Source: Sphingobacterium spiritivorum
GTDB taxonomy: Bacteria; Bacteroidota; Bacteroidia; Sphingobacteriales; Sphingobacteriaceae
Assembly (NCBI RefSeq): GCF_016724845.1
Contig: NZ_CP068082.1
Span: 3,844,001-3,908,000, forward strand
DNA: 64,000 nt
Direction: 5' to 3'
The notes beneath the pieces are model-generated. The model worked only from the letters and a program-made list of their open reading frames with translations. It searched no databases and had not been told where the DNA came from. Made by a program: the position numbers and the translations under genes. This document shows positions 17,605 to 26,547 of this stretch, one piece after another; the stretch's first letter is position 1; every line of letters starts with the position of its first letter.

Positions 17605-18432
17605 TCAGACTTTTATAGTACTGGCTTTTACGGGGTGTCCGAAAAATATTTCAGCTTTCTCTTCAAATCCTGAAGCATCATCTGTGGTAAAAAATTGTAA
17701 TGTAGAACCTTTCGAACAATTTTGCTCTACTTCAGGATGTCTTTCCAGATAATTTTTCAGGCTATGTGCTACAATGGGTCCCTGCGAGATAATCTGAATA
17801 TGAGGAGGAACGAACTGCTTGATTACTGGAAGTAACAAAGGGTAGTGCGTGCATGCCAATACTATGGTATCAATATCCGAAGATTGCGAAAGAAGCTCGT
17901 GAATATCTTTTTCTACAAAATACCGGGCACCTTCTGTATCTATTTCATTGTTTTCTACCAGGGGTACCCAAAAAGGGCAATCATGCTGAAACACCTCAAT
18001 TTCCGGGTAGAATTTGTTGATTTCAATTTTGTAGGATTCTGATTTTACCGTGCCGGTAGTAGCCAGTATACCTATCTTATTTGTAGTTGTATATTCCTTG
18101 ATTATTTCGGTTGTTGGCCTGATAACACCTAGTACCTTCTTCCCGGGAGGAAGGTCATGTTGCTGTATAGATCGTAAGGCTTTTGCAGATGCGGTATTGC
18201 AGGCCAGAATAACCAGATCGCAGCCCAGATCAAATAATTTGAAAACGCATTCTTTCGTAAACTGATAGACGGTTTCAAAAGAACGGTTGCCATAAGGAAT
18301 ACGGGCATTATCACCCAGGTATATATAGTCGTATTCAGGAAGTTCCTTTTTGATTTCTTTAAATACAGACAACCCTCCGTAACCGGAGTCGAATACACCT
18401 ATAGGGCTGTTGTGAAGTACAGTATTGGACAT
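17605..18432 (-). CDS. murI: Glutamate racemase
   Basis: The start at 18432 (MSNTVLHNSPIGVFDSGYGG) gives 275 residues; an in-frame ATG at 18459 lies inside a terminator-like hairpin and is rejected. The enzyme converts L- to D-glutamate for peptidoglycan. Its two catalytic cysteines are visible in ILACNTASA (C78) and VLACTHYPLL (C194), with the conserved GVFDSGYGG substrate loop at the N-terminus. An oddity is that a hairpin ending in six T abuts the start codon, leaving almost no leader. It lies downstream of a GH125 glycosidase gene in the same orientation. Confidence 0.95.
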   Translation of the reverse strand: MSNTVLHNSPIGVFDSGYGGLSVFKEIKKELPEYDYIYLGDNARIPYGNRSFETVYQFTKECVFKLFDLGCDLVILACNTASAKALRSIQQHDLPPGKKVLGVIRPTTEIIKEYTTTNKIGILATTGTVKSESYKIEINKFYPEIEVFQHDCPFWVPLVENNEIDTEGARYFVEKDIHELLSQSSDIDTIVLACTHYPLLLPVIKQFVPPHIQIISQGPIVAHSLKNYLERHPEVEQNCSKGSTLQFFTTDDASGFEEKAEIFFGHPVKASTIKV

Positions 18433-18434
18433 AA

Positions 18435-18468
18435 AAAACGCTATTGAGAATATTCCCAATAGCGTTTT
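18435..18468 (-). terminator. Terminator-like hairpin abutting the murI start codon
   Basis: Read on the minus strand, a 12-bp stem (AAAACGCTATTG / CAATAGCGTTTT) ends in six T directly followed by the murI ATG. It lies about 20 bp after the GH125 stop. Its loop holds GAATATTC, which recurs at 18476-18483, so loop-to-upstream pairing is possible. It may end the GH125 transcript or act as an attenuator for murI. Confidence 0.7.
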
Positions 18469-18486
18469 ACCTTAAGAATATTCTGT

Positions 18487-19905
18487 TTACTTAAGCAAAG
18501 ATGGCTTTTCTTTATAAGTTTTCCATAGTAATTCTCCAAATAATGTATTTGCCCATGCAAACCAGTGACGGGTGAATTTAGCGGGATCATCTTTATGGAA
18601 GGATTCGTGCATAAATCCGGTGCCTCCATGGGTATTAACCAGCGTCTGAATGCAGTTGCGGATCTCTTCATCATTCGTAGAAGTGAATGCACGCATGATG
18701 ATCGACATTGGCCAGATCATATCACGACCGATGTGCGGACCTCCGATACCTTCAGCTTTTGTTCCTTTAAAGAAGAACGGATTGTCTGAAGAAAGGATAT
18801 ATTTACGTGTACGTTGGTACACTTCATCATTGACATCTACAGCCCCAAGATATGGTAAAGCCAATAAGCTTGGCACGTTAGCATCGTCCATCATAAGATG
18901 ACTGCCGAAACCGTCTACCTCAAAAGCGTACACACGGCCAAACTGCGGATGATCGATAATACCATATTTCTGAATAGCTTGTTCTACTTCATTGGCAAGG
19001 CTCTCCATTTTAGAAGCAAGGTCCGTGTTTTTGTTTACAACACGTAAGATTTCGGCGGATTGTCTCAAACTGACTACTGCAAACAGGTTTGAAGGAATCA
19101 GGAAGGAGAAGATAGTCGCATCATCCGATGGACGGAAGCTGGAACAGATCAGTCCTACAGGTTTTACAGGATAACCTAATCCATCTACTTGCAAGGTATC
19201 TGTACCGCGAGCCGTTGTACGTTCGAATTTGTATGGTCCTACACTTTCTTTACGTTGTTGCTCTACAAATGTTTTGTAAATGTTATGTTGTGCTTTTACC
19301 CATTCCTCATCAAATGGAGTTGCATCATTTGTCGCCTTCCAGTATGCGTATGACAGACGGATAGGGTAACATAGAGAATCTATTTCCCATTTACGCTCGT
19401 GGATACCCGGTTTCATATCCGTATGGTCACTGAACCATTCTCCTTTTTTAGTAGGATCGTTGTAGAACGCATTTGCATAAGGATCAATGATGATACACTT
19501 GCTCTGCTTGCGCACTAATCCCATGATAAGATTCTGAAGATTCTTATCTTGCTTCATAAAAGGAAGGTATGGCCATACCTGCGCACTGCTGTCACGAAGC
19601 CACATCGCATCGATATCTCCTGTGATGACATAGGTAAGTGGTTTATTTCCATCTTTTTCAGGATAAACAGTTGTGTCCAATGTATTTGGAAAACAATTGT
19701 TAAACATCCATGCCATCTCTTTATTCGAAACTCCTTTCTGGAATTCGGTAATCACATCTTCAATGACTTTACTGGAAAAATGTCTTTTATCTTTTGCGAT
19801 ACGTACTACCGGAAATGAATTTTGCATCTCGGCGAATGAAAGTTTACTGGCCATCATTCCGGACGTCAGAAGGGCGGCATTTTGAATGAAAGTTCTTCGT
19901 TTCAT
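18487..19905 (-). CDS. GH125-family exo-alpha-1,6-mannosidase (DUF1237)
   Basis: The start at 19905 (MKRRTFIQNAALLTS) is preferred over an upstream in-frame ATG at 19980; it gives 472 residues and a twin-arginine-like signal (KRRTFIQ, hydrophobic stretch, LSFAE), implying export to the periplasm. GH125 signatures are TGDIDAMWLRDSSAQVWPYL, CSSFRPSDDATIFSF and GFMHESFHKDDPAKFTRHWF. In the family an Asp in the RPSDDA region and a Glu in HESF act as acid and base of this inverting, metal-independent enzyme, which trims alpha-1,6-mannose from fungal or host N-glycans. No SusC/SusD or other glycosidase adjoins it here, so its pathway partners are elsewhere. murI follows after a hairpin. Confidence 0.88.
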   Translation of the reverse strand: MKRRTFIQNAALLTSGMMASKLSFAEMQNSFPVVRIAKDKRHFSSKVIEDVITEFQKGVSNKEMAWMFNNCFPNTLDTTVYPEKDGNKPLTYVITGDIDAMWLRDSSAQVWPYLPFMKQDKNLQNLIMGLVRKQSKCIIIDPYANAFYNDPTKKGEWFSDHTDMKPGIHERKWEIDSLCYPIRLSYAYWKATNDATPFDEEWVKAQHNIYKTFVEQQRKESVGPYKFERTTARGTDTLQVDGLGYPVKPVGLICSSFRPSDDATIFSFLIPSNLFAVVSLRQSAEILRVVNKNTDLASKMESLANEVEQAIQKYGIIDHPQFGRVYAFEVDGFGSHLMMDDANVPSLLALPYLGAVDVNDEVYQRTRKYILSSDNPFFFKGTKAEGIGGPHIGRDMIWPMSIIMRAFTSTNDEEIRNCIQTLVNTHGGTGFMHESFHKDDPAKFTRHWFAWANTLFGELLWKTYKEKPSLLK

Positions 19906-20095
19906 TATGGTGGAGTTATAAATTAGTTTCTGTAATAATTTGCAATATAATAAAAATATATTTCTTTTTAAACGCGGCAAATACGTTTTAGCTTTATCAA
20001 AACTGACATTGATAAAAATCGAGTCAATAATATTTAGTTAATTTGCAGTTAGGAATGGATTTTGCTTGTAGAATCCGTTGAAACTTGATATATAT

Positions 20096-21736
20096 ATGAA
20101 ATTCACTTTACTCAGACCCTGGCTGCGTTGGACCTTTGCCGTATTGCCTTTATTACTTGTATCTCATACTGCATTAGCACAGGTCAGAAATCAGACATAT
20201 TCTTATCAGTATTATCAGAAATTCAACGAACTCGTGTATTCTCCTGATACCCGGGAATTTACATCTTCCAAACCCTTTATATTTAAGGATCAGCTATTAT
20301 CAAAATATGACTCTTTACAAAATTTAGGACATGTCGATTCGGATAATATCTTTATGCGTAAGATATTTAATGAACATCTGGTACAGGTAGAAAAAGAAGA
20401 TCATACTTTTTACCTTGATTTTATGCCGGATTTTCAGATTGGTAAAGATCTGATGGGAGACAAACGCAGTACCTGGATGAATACACGCGGAATTCAGGCA
20501 GGTTTGACTATAGGAGACAAGTTTACATTCTATGCCAATGCTTTTGAAAACCAGGCGCGGTTTCCGGAGTATCTGGATACGTATATGACCCAGAATAAGC
20601 TTATTCCTGGACAAGGAGTTACCAAATTACAATCTAATAATGTTAAAGACTGGATGTATGCAACCGCGAGTGCTACTTATGATGTAAATCCCTACTTACA
20701 GGTTACACTGGCGTACGACAAAAACTTTATCGGAGACGGTTACCGCTCCTTATTACTTTCGGATTTCTCATCCAACTATACCCATCTGAAGTTAAGAGGT
20801 AAAATCGGTAATGTACAGTATACCTCGATATGGGCGTATATGACAGATCCCAAAAATCCGAGAGTGGATTCGCTGAATTCAGGAGGCCGCTTCGGGGATG
20901 GAATCAAGTGGGGGGCATTTCAATATTTAGATTATAATGCAACAAATAAGTTGTCGGTAGGTTTTTTTCAGGCCGTGATCTGGGCTAATCAGAATGAAGC
21001 CGGTAAAAGAGGATTTGATTTTAACTATATCAACCCTATTATCTTTTTACGGGCAGTAGAATCAAATAATTATTCATCTCCGGATAAAATGTTTCTAGGA
21101 CTGAATGCCAAGTATAAAGTCCTGCGCAATGCAACTGTATATGGTCAGTTCTTACTGGGAGAATTTACAGCAAGCGAATTTTTCAAAGGAAATGGCTATG
21201 CGCACAATAAATGGGGTGTACAGCTCGGTGCACGTGGATTTGACCTGTTCGGTGTGAAAAGTCTTAATTTTCTGGGAGAATTTAACACCGTACGTCCATA
21301 TACTTATCAGCACTTTACCTCTATATCTAACTATAGTAACCATGGTGAACCTCTGGCGCATCCCTCCGGAGCTAATTTCAGAGAATTTATCGGAATGCTG
21401 AATTATTCTTGGAAGCGATTTGATTTTTCAGGCCAGTTGATTTATAACAGATTCGGTACAGATCCCAATCCGGATATCAATATGGGGGGTGATATCTTCC
21501 AATCTTATGAGACTCTCCCAAATAGATATGGAAATTATATCGGACAAGGTGTAAAGAATAATCTGTATTATGCTGATATGAGAGCTGCATATGTGTTGAA
21601 CCCGAAGTATAACCTGAGGTTTGAAGTGGGGTATACCCAACGCTATCGCCAGATCGAAAATCTTCCGACGCAAAAATCAGGTGTTATTTCAGTAGGATTG
21701 CGTTCGTCGTTCCGCAATTTTTATGGAGATTTCTAA
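20096..21736 (+). CDS. remB: RemB-like gliding-motility-associated outer-membrane protein
   Basis: The start at 20096 (MKFTLLRPWLRW) gives 546 residues with a signal peptide ending near HTALAQ. Residues around 130-540 alternate as beta strands, with the RemB-like segments NFIGDGYRSLLLSDFSSNY and KLRGKIGNVQYTSIWAYMTD. RemB is linked to gliding or surface features in Flavobacterium; many non-gliding Bacteroidota also carry it, with unknown role, and it resembles capsule-assembly Wzi-like barrels. It is divergent from the GH125 gene and is followed by aroQ 33 bp after its stop, probably in the same transcript. A capsule or polysaccharide-export role is an alternative. Confidence 0.7.
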   Translation: MKFTLLRPWLRWTFAVLPLLLVSHTALAQVRNQTYSYQYYQKFNELVYSPDTREFTSSKPFIFKDQLLSKYDSLQNLGHVDSDNIFMRKIFNEHLVQVEKEDHTFYLDFMPDFQIGKDLMGDKRSTWMNTRGIQAGLTIGDKFTFYANAFENQARFPEYLDTYMTQNKLIPGQGVTKLQSNNVKDWMYATASATYDVNPYLQVTLAYDKNFIGDGYRSLLLSDFSSNYTHLKLRGKIGNVQYTSIWAYMTDPKNPRVDSLNSGGRFGDGIKWGAFQYLDYNATNKLSVGFFQAVIWANQNEAGKRGFDFNYINPIIFLRAVESNNYSSPDKMFLGLNAKYKVLRNATVYGQFLLGEFTASEFFKGNGYAHNKWGVQLGARGFDLFGVKSLNFLGEFNTVRPYTYQHFTSISNYSNHGEPLAHPSGANFREFIGMLNYSWKRFDFSGQLIYNRFGTDPNPDINMGGDIFQSYETLPNRYGNYIGQGVKNNLYYADMRAAYVLNPKYNLRFEVGYTQRYRQIENLPTQKSGVISVGLRSSFRNFYGDF

Positions 21737-21769
21737 GAATAACCTATCTTTACGGAATAGCATAAGCAC

Positions 21770-22186
21770 ATGAAAAAAATATTAATAATCAACGGTCCGA
21801 ATCTTAATCTCTTAGGTGTGAGAGAAAAGAGCATTTACGGAGATCAGGATTTTAAGTCATATTTTGAAACATTGAAACAGCGGTTTCCGGAACTGGACCT
21901 GAACTATTTTCAGAGCAATTCAGAAGGAGCCATTATTGACAAAATTCATGAGGTAGGTTTTGATATCGATGGAATTGTGTTAAATGCGGGTGCATATACG
22001 CATACTTCTGTAGCTATAGGAGATGCTATTGCGGCAGTGAAGACTGCGGTTATAGAGGTACATATTTCCAATGTATACGCCCGCGAAGAATTTCGCCATA
22101 AATCATATCTGGCGAAGAACTGTAAAGGCGTACTTTGTGGTTTTGGATTGGACGGCTATCGCTTAGCTATAGAAGGACTGATCTAA
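21770..22186 (+). CDS. aroQ: 3-dehydroquinate dehydratase, type II
   Basis: This 138-residue enzyme of the shikimate pathway removes water from 3-dehydroquinate. Conserved elements are INGPNLNLLGVRE, the catalytic tyrosine in KSIYGDQ (Y23), SNSEGAIIDKIHE, LNAGAYTHTSVAI and EVHISN. The size matches the dodecameric type II family. A strong bidirectional terminator follows and separates it from the convergent efflux gene. Confidence 0.95.
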   Translation: MKKILIINGPNLNLLGVREKSIYGDQDFKSYFETLKQRFPELDLNYFQSNSEGAIIDKIHEVGFDIDGIVLNAGAYTHTSVAIGDAIAAVKTAVIEVHISNVYAREEFRHKSYLAKNCKGVLCGFGLDGYRLAIEGLI

Positions 22187-22208
22187 AGCATAACATAATC
22201 ATATAATG

Positions 22209-22245
22209 AAAACGGGCTGTTCTGATAATCAGAACAGCCCGTTTT
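22209..22245. terminator. Bidirectional terminator between aroQ and the efflux gene
   Basis: A 17-bp stem (AAAACGGGCTGTTCTGA and its complement) around a TAA loop ends in T on the plus strand and is preceded by A, serving both convergent genes. Confidence 0.9.
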
Positions 22246-22250
22246 TTGTA

Positions 22251-23456
22251 TTATTCAGTAGCAGGTTTTAGTAATTTCGGCAGATATGAGTATATAATAA
22301 GCCCTAAAAACGAGCATGCAGACATGACAATCACCATTGGCAACGAGGTGTTGTTGTGCAGTATACTCACTGCTCCGGAAGCCAGTGCTCCAATGCCCAT
22401 CTGAAAGCAACCCAATAAGGCAGAAGCACTTCCGGCAAGTTCTTTGAATGGTGCTAAGGCCAGGGCAGAAGTATTCGGGAAAATAAATCCCTGAGCCAGC
22501 AGAATCAGAAAAATAAATCCGACCATAGTAGGAAGGGTGATCCACCCCCCTAAAGTCACAACAATAAATAATGCAGAGATACTTACCTGTAAGCGTGATG
22601 CAAATTTGGAAATATCGCTACTTGACCATCTGTTGAGTGCAATCCTATTGATCTGCGTAGCCAGGATAAGTGCAGATGCGATTATTGCGAATACAATTCC
22701 ATATTCTGATTCTGTAAGTCCGTATAGTTCCTGCATGACGAACGGCGATCCGGCCAGGTAGGCGTATAGTGCGGATGCAGTAAGTGCGCTGACGAGACAA
22801 AAGCTCAAAAATTGCGGGTTTTTACAAACCGTCCAAAAGTTAATTGTGACCTGTTTCGGTGCTAAAGAAAGATTCTTATTTCCGGCAAATGATTCCGGTA
22901 ACAGGAAAATAACGCTGATCAGAATAAGGACAGCCATGACCGTCAGAATGGTAAAGATCATATGCCACTCAAAGTGTGACATGACGAATGCCCCGACACT
23001 CGGTGCCAGAATAGGAGAGATACCCACGATAAGCATCAGCATACTGAATATCTTTGCAGACTCCTGCGGACCAAAATAATCTCTCACCATTGCCCGCGAA
23101 GCGACCATACCCGAGCAGCTGCCCAGGGCCTGGATAAAGCGAAAAACAATTAACTGTTCAATACTAGTTGAGAATATACACATTATAGATGCGAAAATAT
23201 ACAGACTGATTCCTACGATCAGTGGTTTTTTGCGTCCGAATTTGTCAAGAAGAGGTCCGTAAACAAGCTGACCAATAGCTATCCCGATAAAAAAAGAAGA
23301 AAGAGATAGTTGTACGCGATCTACAGAAGTGTCAAAATCCGTTGCTATAGTTTTGAAAGCCGGCAGATACATATCAATAGAGAAGGGACCGATAGCCGAT
23401 AGCAGACCCAGAATAAAAATAATAGTACTTCGTTTGAATTTACTGAAATTGTGCAT
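22251..23456 (-). CDS. Bcr/CflA-family MFS multidrug efflux transporter
   Basis: This 401-residue protein has twelve predicted membrane helices. The N-terminal DMYLPAFKTIATDF motif and RFIQALGSCSGMVASRAMVRD in helix 4-5 are hallmarks of the Bcr/CflA drug:proton antiporter subfamily, and LDKFGRKKPL is MFS motif A. Relatives export bicyclomycin, chloramphenicol or sulfonamides, but substrate cannot be predicted. It lies downstream of lgt on the same strand, with a terminator between them. Confidence 0.9.
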   Translation of the reverse strand: MHNFSKFKRSTIIFILGLLSAIGPFSIDMYLPAFKTIATDFDTSVDRVQLSLSSFFIGIAIGQLVYGPLLDKFGRKKPLIVGISLYIFASIMCIFSTSIEQLIVFRFIQALGSCSGMVASRAMVRDYFGPQESAKIFSMLMLIVGISPILAPSVGAFVMSHFEWHMIFTILTVMAVLILISVIFLLPESFAGNKNLSLAPKQVTINFWTVCKNPQFLSFCLVSALTASALYAYLAGSPFVMQELYGLTESEYGIVFAIIASALILATQINRIALNRWSSSDISKFASRLQVSISALFIVVTLGGWITLPTMVGFIFLILLAQGFIFPNTSALALAPFKELAGSASALLGCFQMGIGALASGAVSILHNNTSLPMVIVMSACSFLGLIIYSYLPKLLKPATE

Positions 23457-23471
23457 ATATATTAAAAATGA

Positions 23472-23501
23472 AAAAGCCCTTTTTTCTTAAAAAGGGCTTT
23501 T
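23472..23501 (-). terminator. Terminator between lgt and the efflux gene
   Basis: A 13-bp stem (AAAGCCCTTTTT region) with a 4-nt loop ends in T on the minus strand about 5 bp after the lgt stop, so it should end lgt transcripts before the efflux gene. Confidence 0.8.
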
Positions 23502-23505
23502 ATGA

Positions 23506-24336
23506 TTATTTGGATTGACCTTCTTTCGGTTTTCGGAAGATCAGATAAAAACCCGCAAGAATAAATGGGATACTCAGGATCTGTCCCATATTAAATAACA
23601 TATTTTTTTCAAAATCTTCCTGATCTATTTTGAAGTATTCCAGAACAAATCGCGCACCGAATAATAACACCAGAAATATTCCGAACAGATATCCGGGTTT
23701 GAGAAAGCTCTTCTTATTGTACAGGTACCACATTACAATAAAAATAATCACATAAGCCAATGCCTCATACAACTGTCCTGGATGACGGGGAATATTGTCA
23801 ATGTTTTTGAATACCACACCCCAAGGGAGATCTGTAGGCGGGCCAATCATTTCAGAGTTGAAGAAGTTACCTAATCTGACAAAAGCTCCTGCTATCGGTA
23901 CGACAATCACAAGACGATCTGCCACCCACATAAAATTGATCTTTGTTTTTCTGGCAAAGAGATAGATCGATGTCAATATCCCGACCGCAGCGCCATGGCT
24001 GGCTAAACCTGCAAAACCTGTCATTTGGAAATTGCCATTTGCATCCCAACGGAAAGGAAGGAAAATCTCCATGATATGATCCTTATAGTAATCAAACTCA
24101 TAAAACAGACAATGTCCCAGACGGGCACCGATTAATGTTCCTAAGAAAATATAGATACTTAACTGATCCAGTTGTTCCTGGGTCTTGCCTTCTCTTTTGA
24201 AGATCTTCAGCATCAGGACATACGATATTGCAAATGCTGCCAGCCAGCAGAGTGCATAATAGCGTAATCCAAAAGAACCAATCTTAAATATTTCGGGATG
24301 AATATCCCAATTGATTATATTGAAAAGATTTTCCAT
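23506..24336 (-). CDS. lgt: Prolipoprotein diacylglyceryl transferase
   Basis: This 276-residue inner-membrane enzyme adds diacylglycerol from phosphatidylglycerol to the lipobox cysteine of prolipoproteins. About seven membrane segments are seen. Family landmarks are GARLGHCLFYEFDYY, GLASHGAAVGIL, RLGNFFNSEMIGPPTDLPWG and the RHPGQLYEAL motif near the C-terminus. It is a single gene: a terminator follows, and a roughly 480-bp gene-free stretch precedes it. Confidence 0.95.
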   Translation of the reverse strand: MENLFNIINWDIHPEIFKIGSFGLRYYALCWLAAFAISYVLMLKIFKREGKTQEQLDQLSIYIFLGTLIGARLGHCLFYEFDYYKDHIMEIFLPFRWDANGNFQMTGFAGLASHGAAVGILTSIYLFARKTKINFMWVADRLVIVVPIAGAFVRLGNFFNSEMIGPPTDLPWGVVFKNIDNIPRHPGQLYEALAYVIIFIVMWYLYNKKSFLKPGYLFGIFLVLLFGARFVLEYFKIDQEDFEKNMLFNMGQILSIPFILAGFYLIFRKPKEGQSK

Positions 24337-24816
24337 TTGTTATGAACTATTTTGATGCTGTAAAGATAGTATTTCTCCACCTTTTTAAAAGGCTTTGGCT
24401 AAATGTTTTAAGCCCGGTGAAAGCCTTGGCGGAATATACAAGATCTTATTCTGTTATAGTAAGGTTATTCTGTGTAAGTTAGAACATACTTCAAACCCGC
24501 AGGTAATATTTTTAATACATCTTCAGCATTATAAATAAGACACTCAGCTGATCTCTGAATTAATATAATTATAATCTTTCCGGAAAGAATCAGGGGAAAG
24601 AGTGCTTTATTGTGATTTTTTGATTATTTTACATTCGTATCCCCGCATAGGGTTTTATGCTGTGCTGTCAGGGGAGAAGATGTACATTATAATCCTTGTT
24701 TTTTAACGTAAATTAAACTGAATAGAGGTTTCCGGTCCGAAAACTTAAGATTATCTTTTTTAACTTTGTCCTGACCTTACTGTGTAAGCAATCGTATCTG
24801 AAATCATTAATTGAAT
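24337..24816. other. Gene-free divergent region upstream of lgt and the M42 peptidase
   Basis: About 480 bp, AT-rich, with no credible reading frame. It should contain both divergent promoters; a TAACTTTG octamer at 24761-24768 matches the -7 consensus for the plus-strand gene, but I see no TTTG partner at the usual distance. No structured RNA was recognised. Confidence 0.5.
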
Positions 24817-25935
24817 ATGGCTAAGAAAAGTGAAAAAATAGAAAAAAAACACATTCCGATAGTGACAAAAGAGTCGCTTTCTTTTTTTGAAAAATATATA
24901 AATAACCCTTCACCAACAGGTTTTGAGTGGGAAGGGCAACGCATGTGGCTGGATTATCTGAAGCCATATGTAGATACAACTTATATTGATAATTACGGTA
25001 CAGCTGTAGGAATTATCAATCCGGATGCGCCTTATAAAGTAGTGATAGAAGCACATGCAGATGAGATTTCCTGGTTTGTAAATTACATTACCAAAGACGG
25101 ATTGATCTATGTCATCCGTAACGGAGGTTCAGATCATCAGATTGCACCTTCCAAGCGCGTAAATATCCATACAGACAAAGGAACGGTAAAAGCTGTATTC
25201 GGATGGCCGGCTATTCACACCCGTTCCGGAGAAAAGGAAGAAGCACCTACTCTTAAAAATATTTTTCTGGATTGCGGTTGTACCAGCAAAGAGGAGGTAG
25301 AGGCTCTGGGTATTCATGTCGGTTCGGTAGTGACGTATGAAGATGAATTCATGATCCTCAATGACCGTTATTATGTAGGACGCGCACTGGACAATCGTGC
25401 AGGCGGATTCATGATCACTGAGGTAGCACGTTTGCTAAAAGAAAATAAGAAAAAATTACCTTTCGGTCTTTATATCGTTAACTCCGTGCAGGAAGAAATT
25501 GGTCTTCGCGGGGCAGAAATGATCGCTGATTATATCAAACCTCATGTCGCCATTGTGACCGATGTAACCCACGACACACAAACACCGATGATCAATAAGA
25601 TTACCCAGGGAGATCTGGCCTGCGGTAGCGGCCCTGTGTTGTCTTATGCACCTGCAGTACAGATCAATCTGAATAAACTCTTAGTCAAGGTTGCAGAGCA
25701 GAATGAGATTCCGTTCCAGAGACAGGCCTCATCCCGTTATACAGGGACGGATACAGATGCCTTTGCTTATTCTAACGGTGGTGTACCTTCGGCATTGATC
25801 TCTTTGCCGCTTCGTTACATGCATACTACAGTAGAGATGATTCATAAAGAAGATGTAGATAATGTGATCAGACTGATTTATGAAACTGTATTGGCAATAG
25901 AAGAGGGACAGGATTTCAGAACATTCAAAAGTTAA
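24817..25935 (+). CDS. M42-family aminopeptidase
   Basis: The ATG at 24817 (MAKKSEKIEKKHIPIV) is preferred over a TTG two codons upstream; the protein is 372 residues. Metal and catalytic motifs of co-catalytic M42 peptidases are visible: EAHADEISWFV (His and Asp), GRALDNRAGGFM (bridging Asp), VNSVQEEIGLRGA (Glu-Glu) and a C-terminal RYMHTTVEMIH. Such enzymes form tetrahedral dodecamers and trim peptides released by proteases; some are annotated as glutamyl aminopeptidase or endoglucanase M. Cytoplasmic, with no signal. A DUF3467 gene follows 46 bp later. Confidence 0.9.
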   Translation: MAKKSEKIEKKHIPIVTKESLSFFEKYINNPSPTGFEWEGQRMWLDYLKPYVDTTYIDNYGTAVGIINPDAPYKVVIEAHADEISWFVNYITKDGLIYVIRNGGSDHQIAPSKRVNIHTDKGTVKAVFGWPAIHTRSGEKEEAPTLKNIFLDCGCTSKEEVEALGIHVGSVVTYEDEFMILNDRYYVGRALDNRAGGFMITEVARLLKENKKKLPFGLYIVNSVQEEIGLRGAEMIADYIKPHVAIVTDVTHDTQTPMINKITQGDLACGSGPVLSYAPAVQINLNKLLVKVAEQNEIPFQRQASSRYTGTDTDAFAYSNGGVPSALISLPLRYMHTTVEMIHKEDVDNVIRLIYETVLAIEEGQDFRTFKS

Positions 25936-25981
25936 TAATAAGACTATATTATAAAAACCCTAAACATATATTACAATAAGA

Positions 25982-26293
25982 ATGGAAAATAACAATCAGG
26001 AGAATCAGGAATTGAGTATTGAACTGACGGAAGAAACAGCAGAAGGAGTATACTCCAATCTGGCTATTATTACACATTCATCTACAGAGTTTGTTGTAGA
26101 TTTTGTTCGTATTATGCCAGGTGTACCGAAAGCGAAGGTCAAATCCAGAATTATTTTGACTCCCGAACATGCAAAAAGGCTTTTAGGTGCTTTGCAGGAT
26201 AATATTAACCGTTTTGAAGCTCAAAACGGATCAATTAAAGCCAATGATAATACATTGCCGCTTAATTTTGGAACTCCAAAAGGAGAAGCATAA
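25982..26293 (+). CDS. DUF3467-domain protein
   Basis: This 103-residue protein of unknown function has the DUF3467 pattern: an acidic N-terminus, GVYSNLAIITHSSTEFVVDF, then AKVKSRIILTPEHAKRLLGAL and a helical region ending NINRFEAQNG. The family is found across Bacteroidota as a small soluble protein. Placed 46 bp after the M42 peptidase and before a terminator, it is probably co-transcribed. No catalytic motif is seen. Confidence 0.85.
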   Translation: MENNNQENQELSIELTEETAEGVYSNLAIITHSSTEFVVDFVRIMPGVPKAKVKSRIILTPEHAKRLLGALQDNINRFEAQNGSIKANDNTLPLNFGTPKGEA

Positions 26294-26302
26294 GTAAATC
26301 TT

Positions 26303-26335
26303 TTGCGGCCTTTATCCGAGGATAAAGGCCGCAAT
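26303..26335 (+). terminator. Terminator after the DUF3467 gene
   Basis: A 14-15-bp GC-rich stem (TTGCGGCCTTTATCC with its complement) and a tight loop lie 10 bp past the stop, followed by TTGTTT. Confidence 0.8.
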
Positions 26336-26547
26336 TGTTTATAAACGAAACTCATCCTTTCAGCCGTTGCGATCCACATGTACCAGCCGGTATATCAGGA
26401 TATTCAGACTTTCTTTCGTAAAAATTAGCTGATTAATTTCAAAAAAATGCTAAGTTAGGATAACAGTTGGCATTATTTTTTGTTTGAATGATGTACGATC
26501 GCTGATCTTAATTTTTCACTTACATTAAATTTTAAAAAATAATATAT

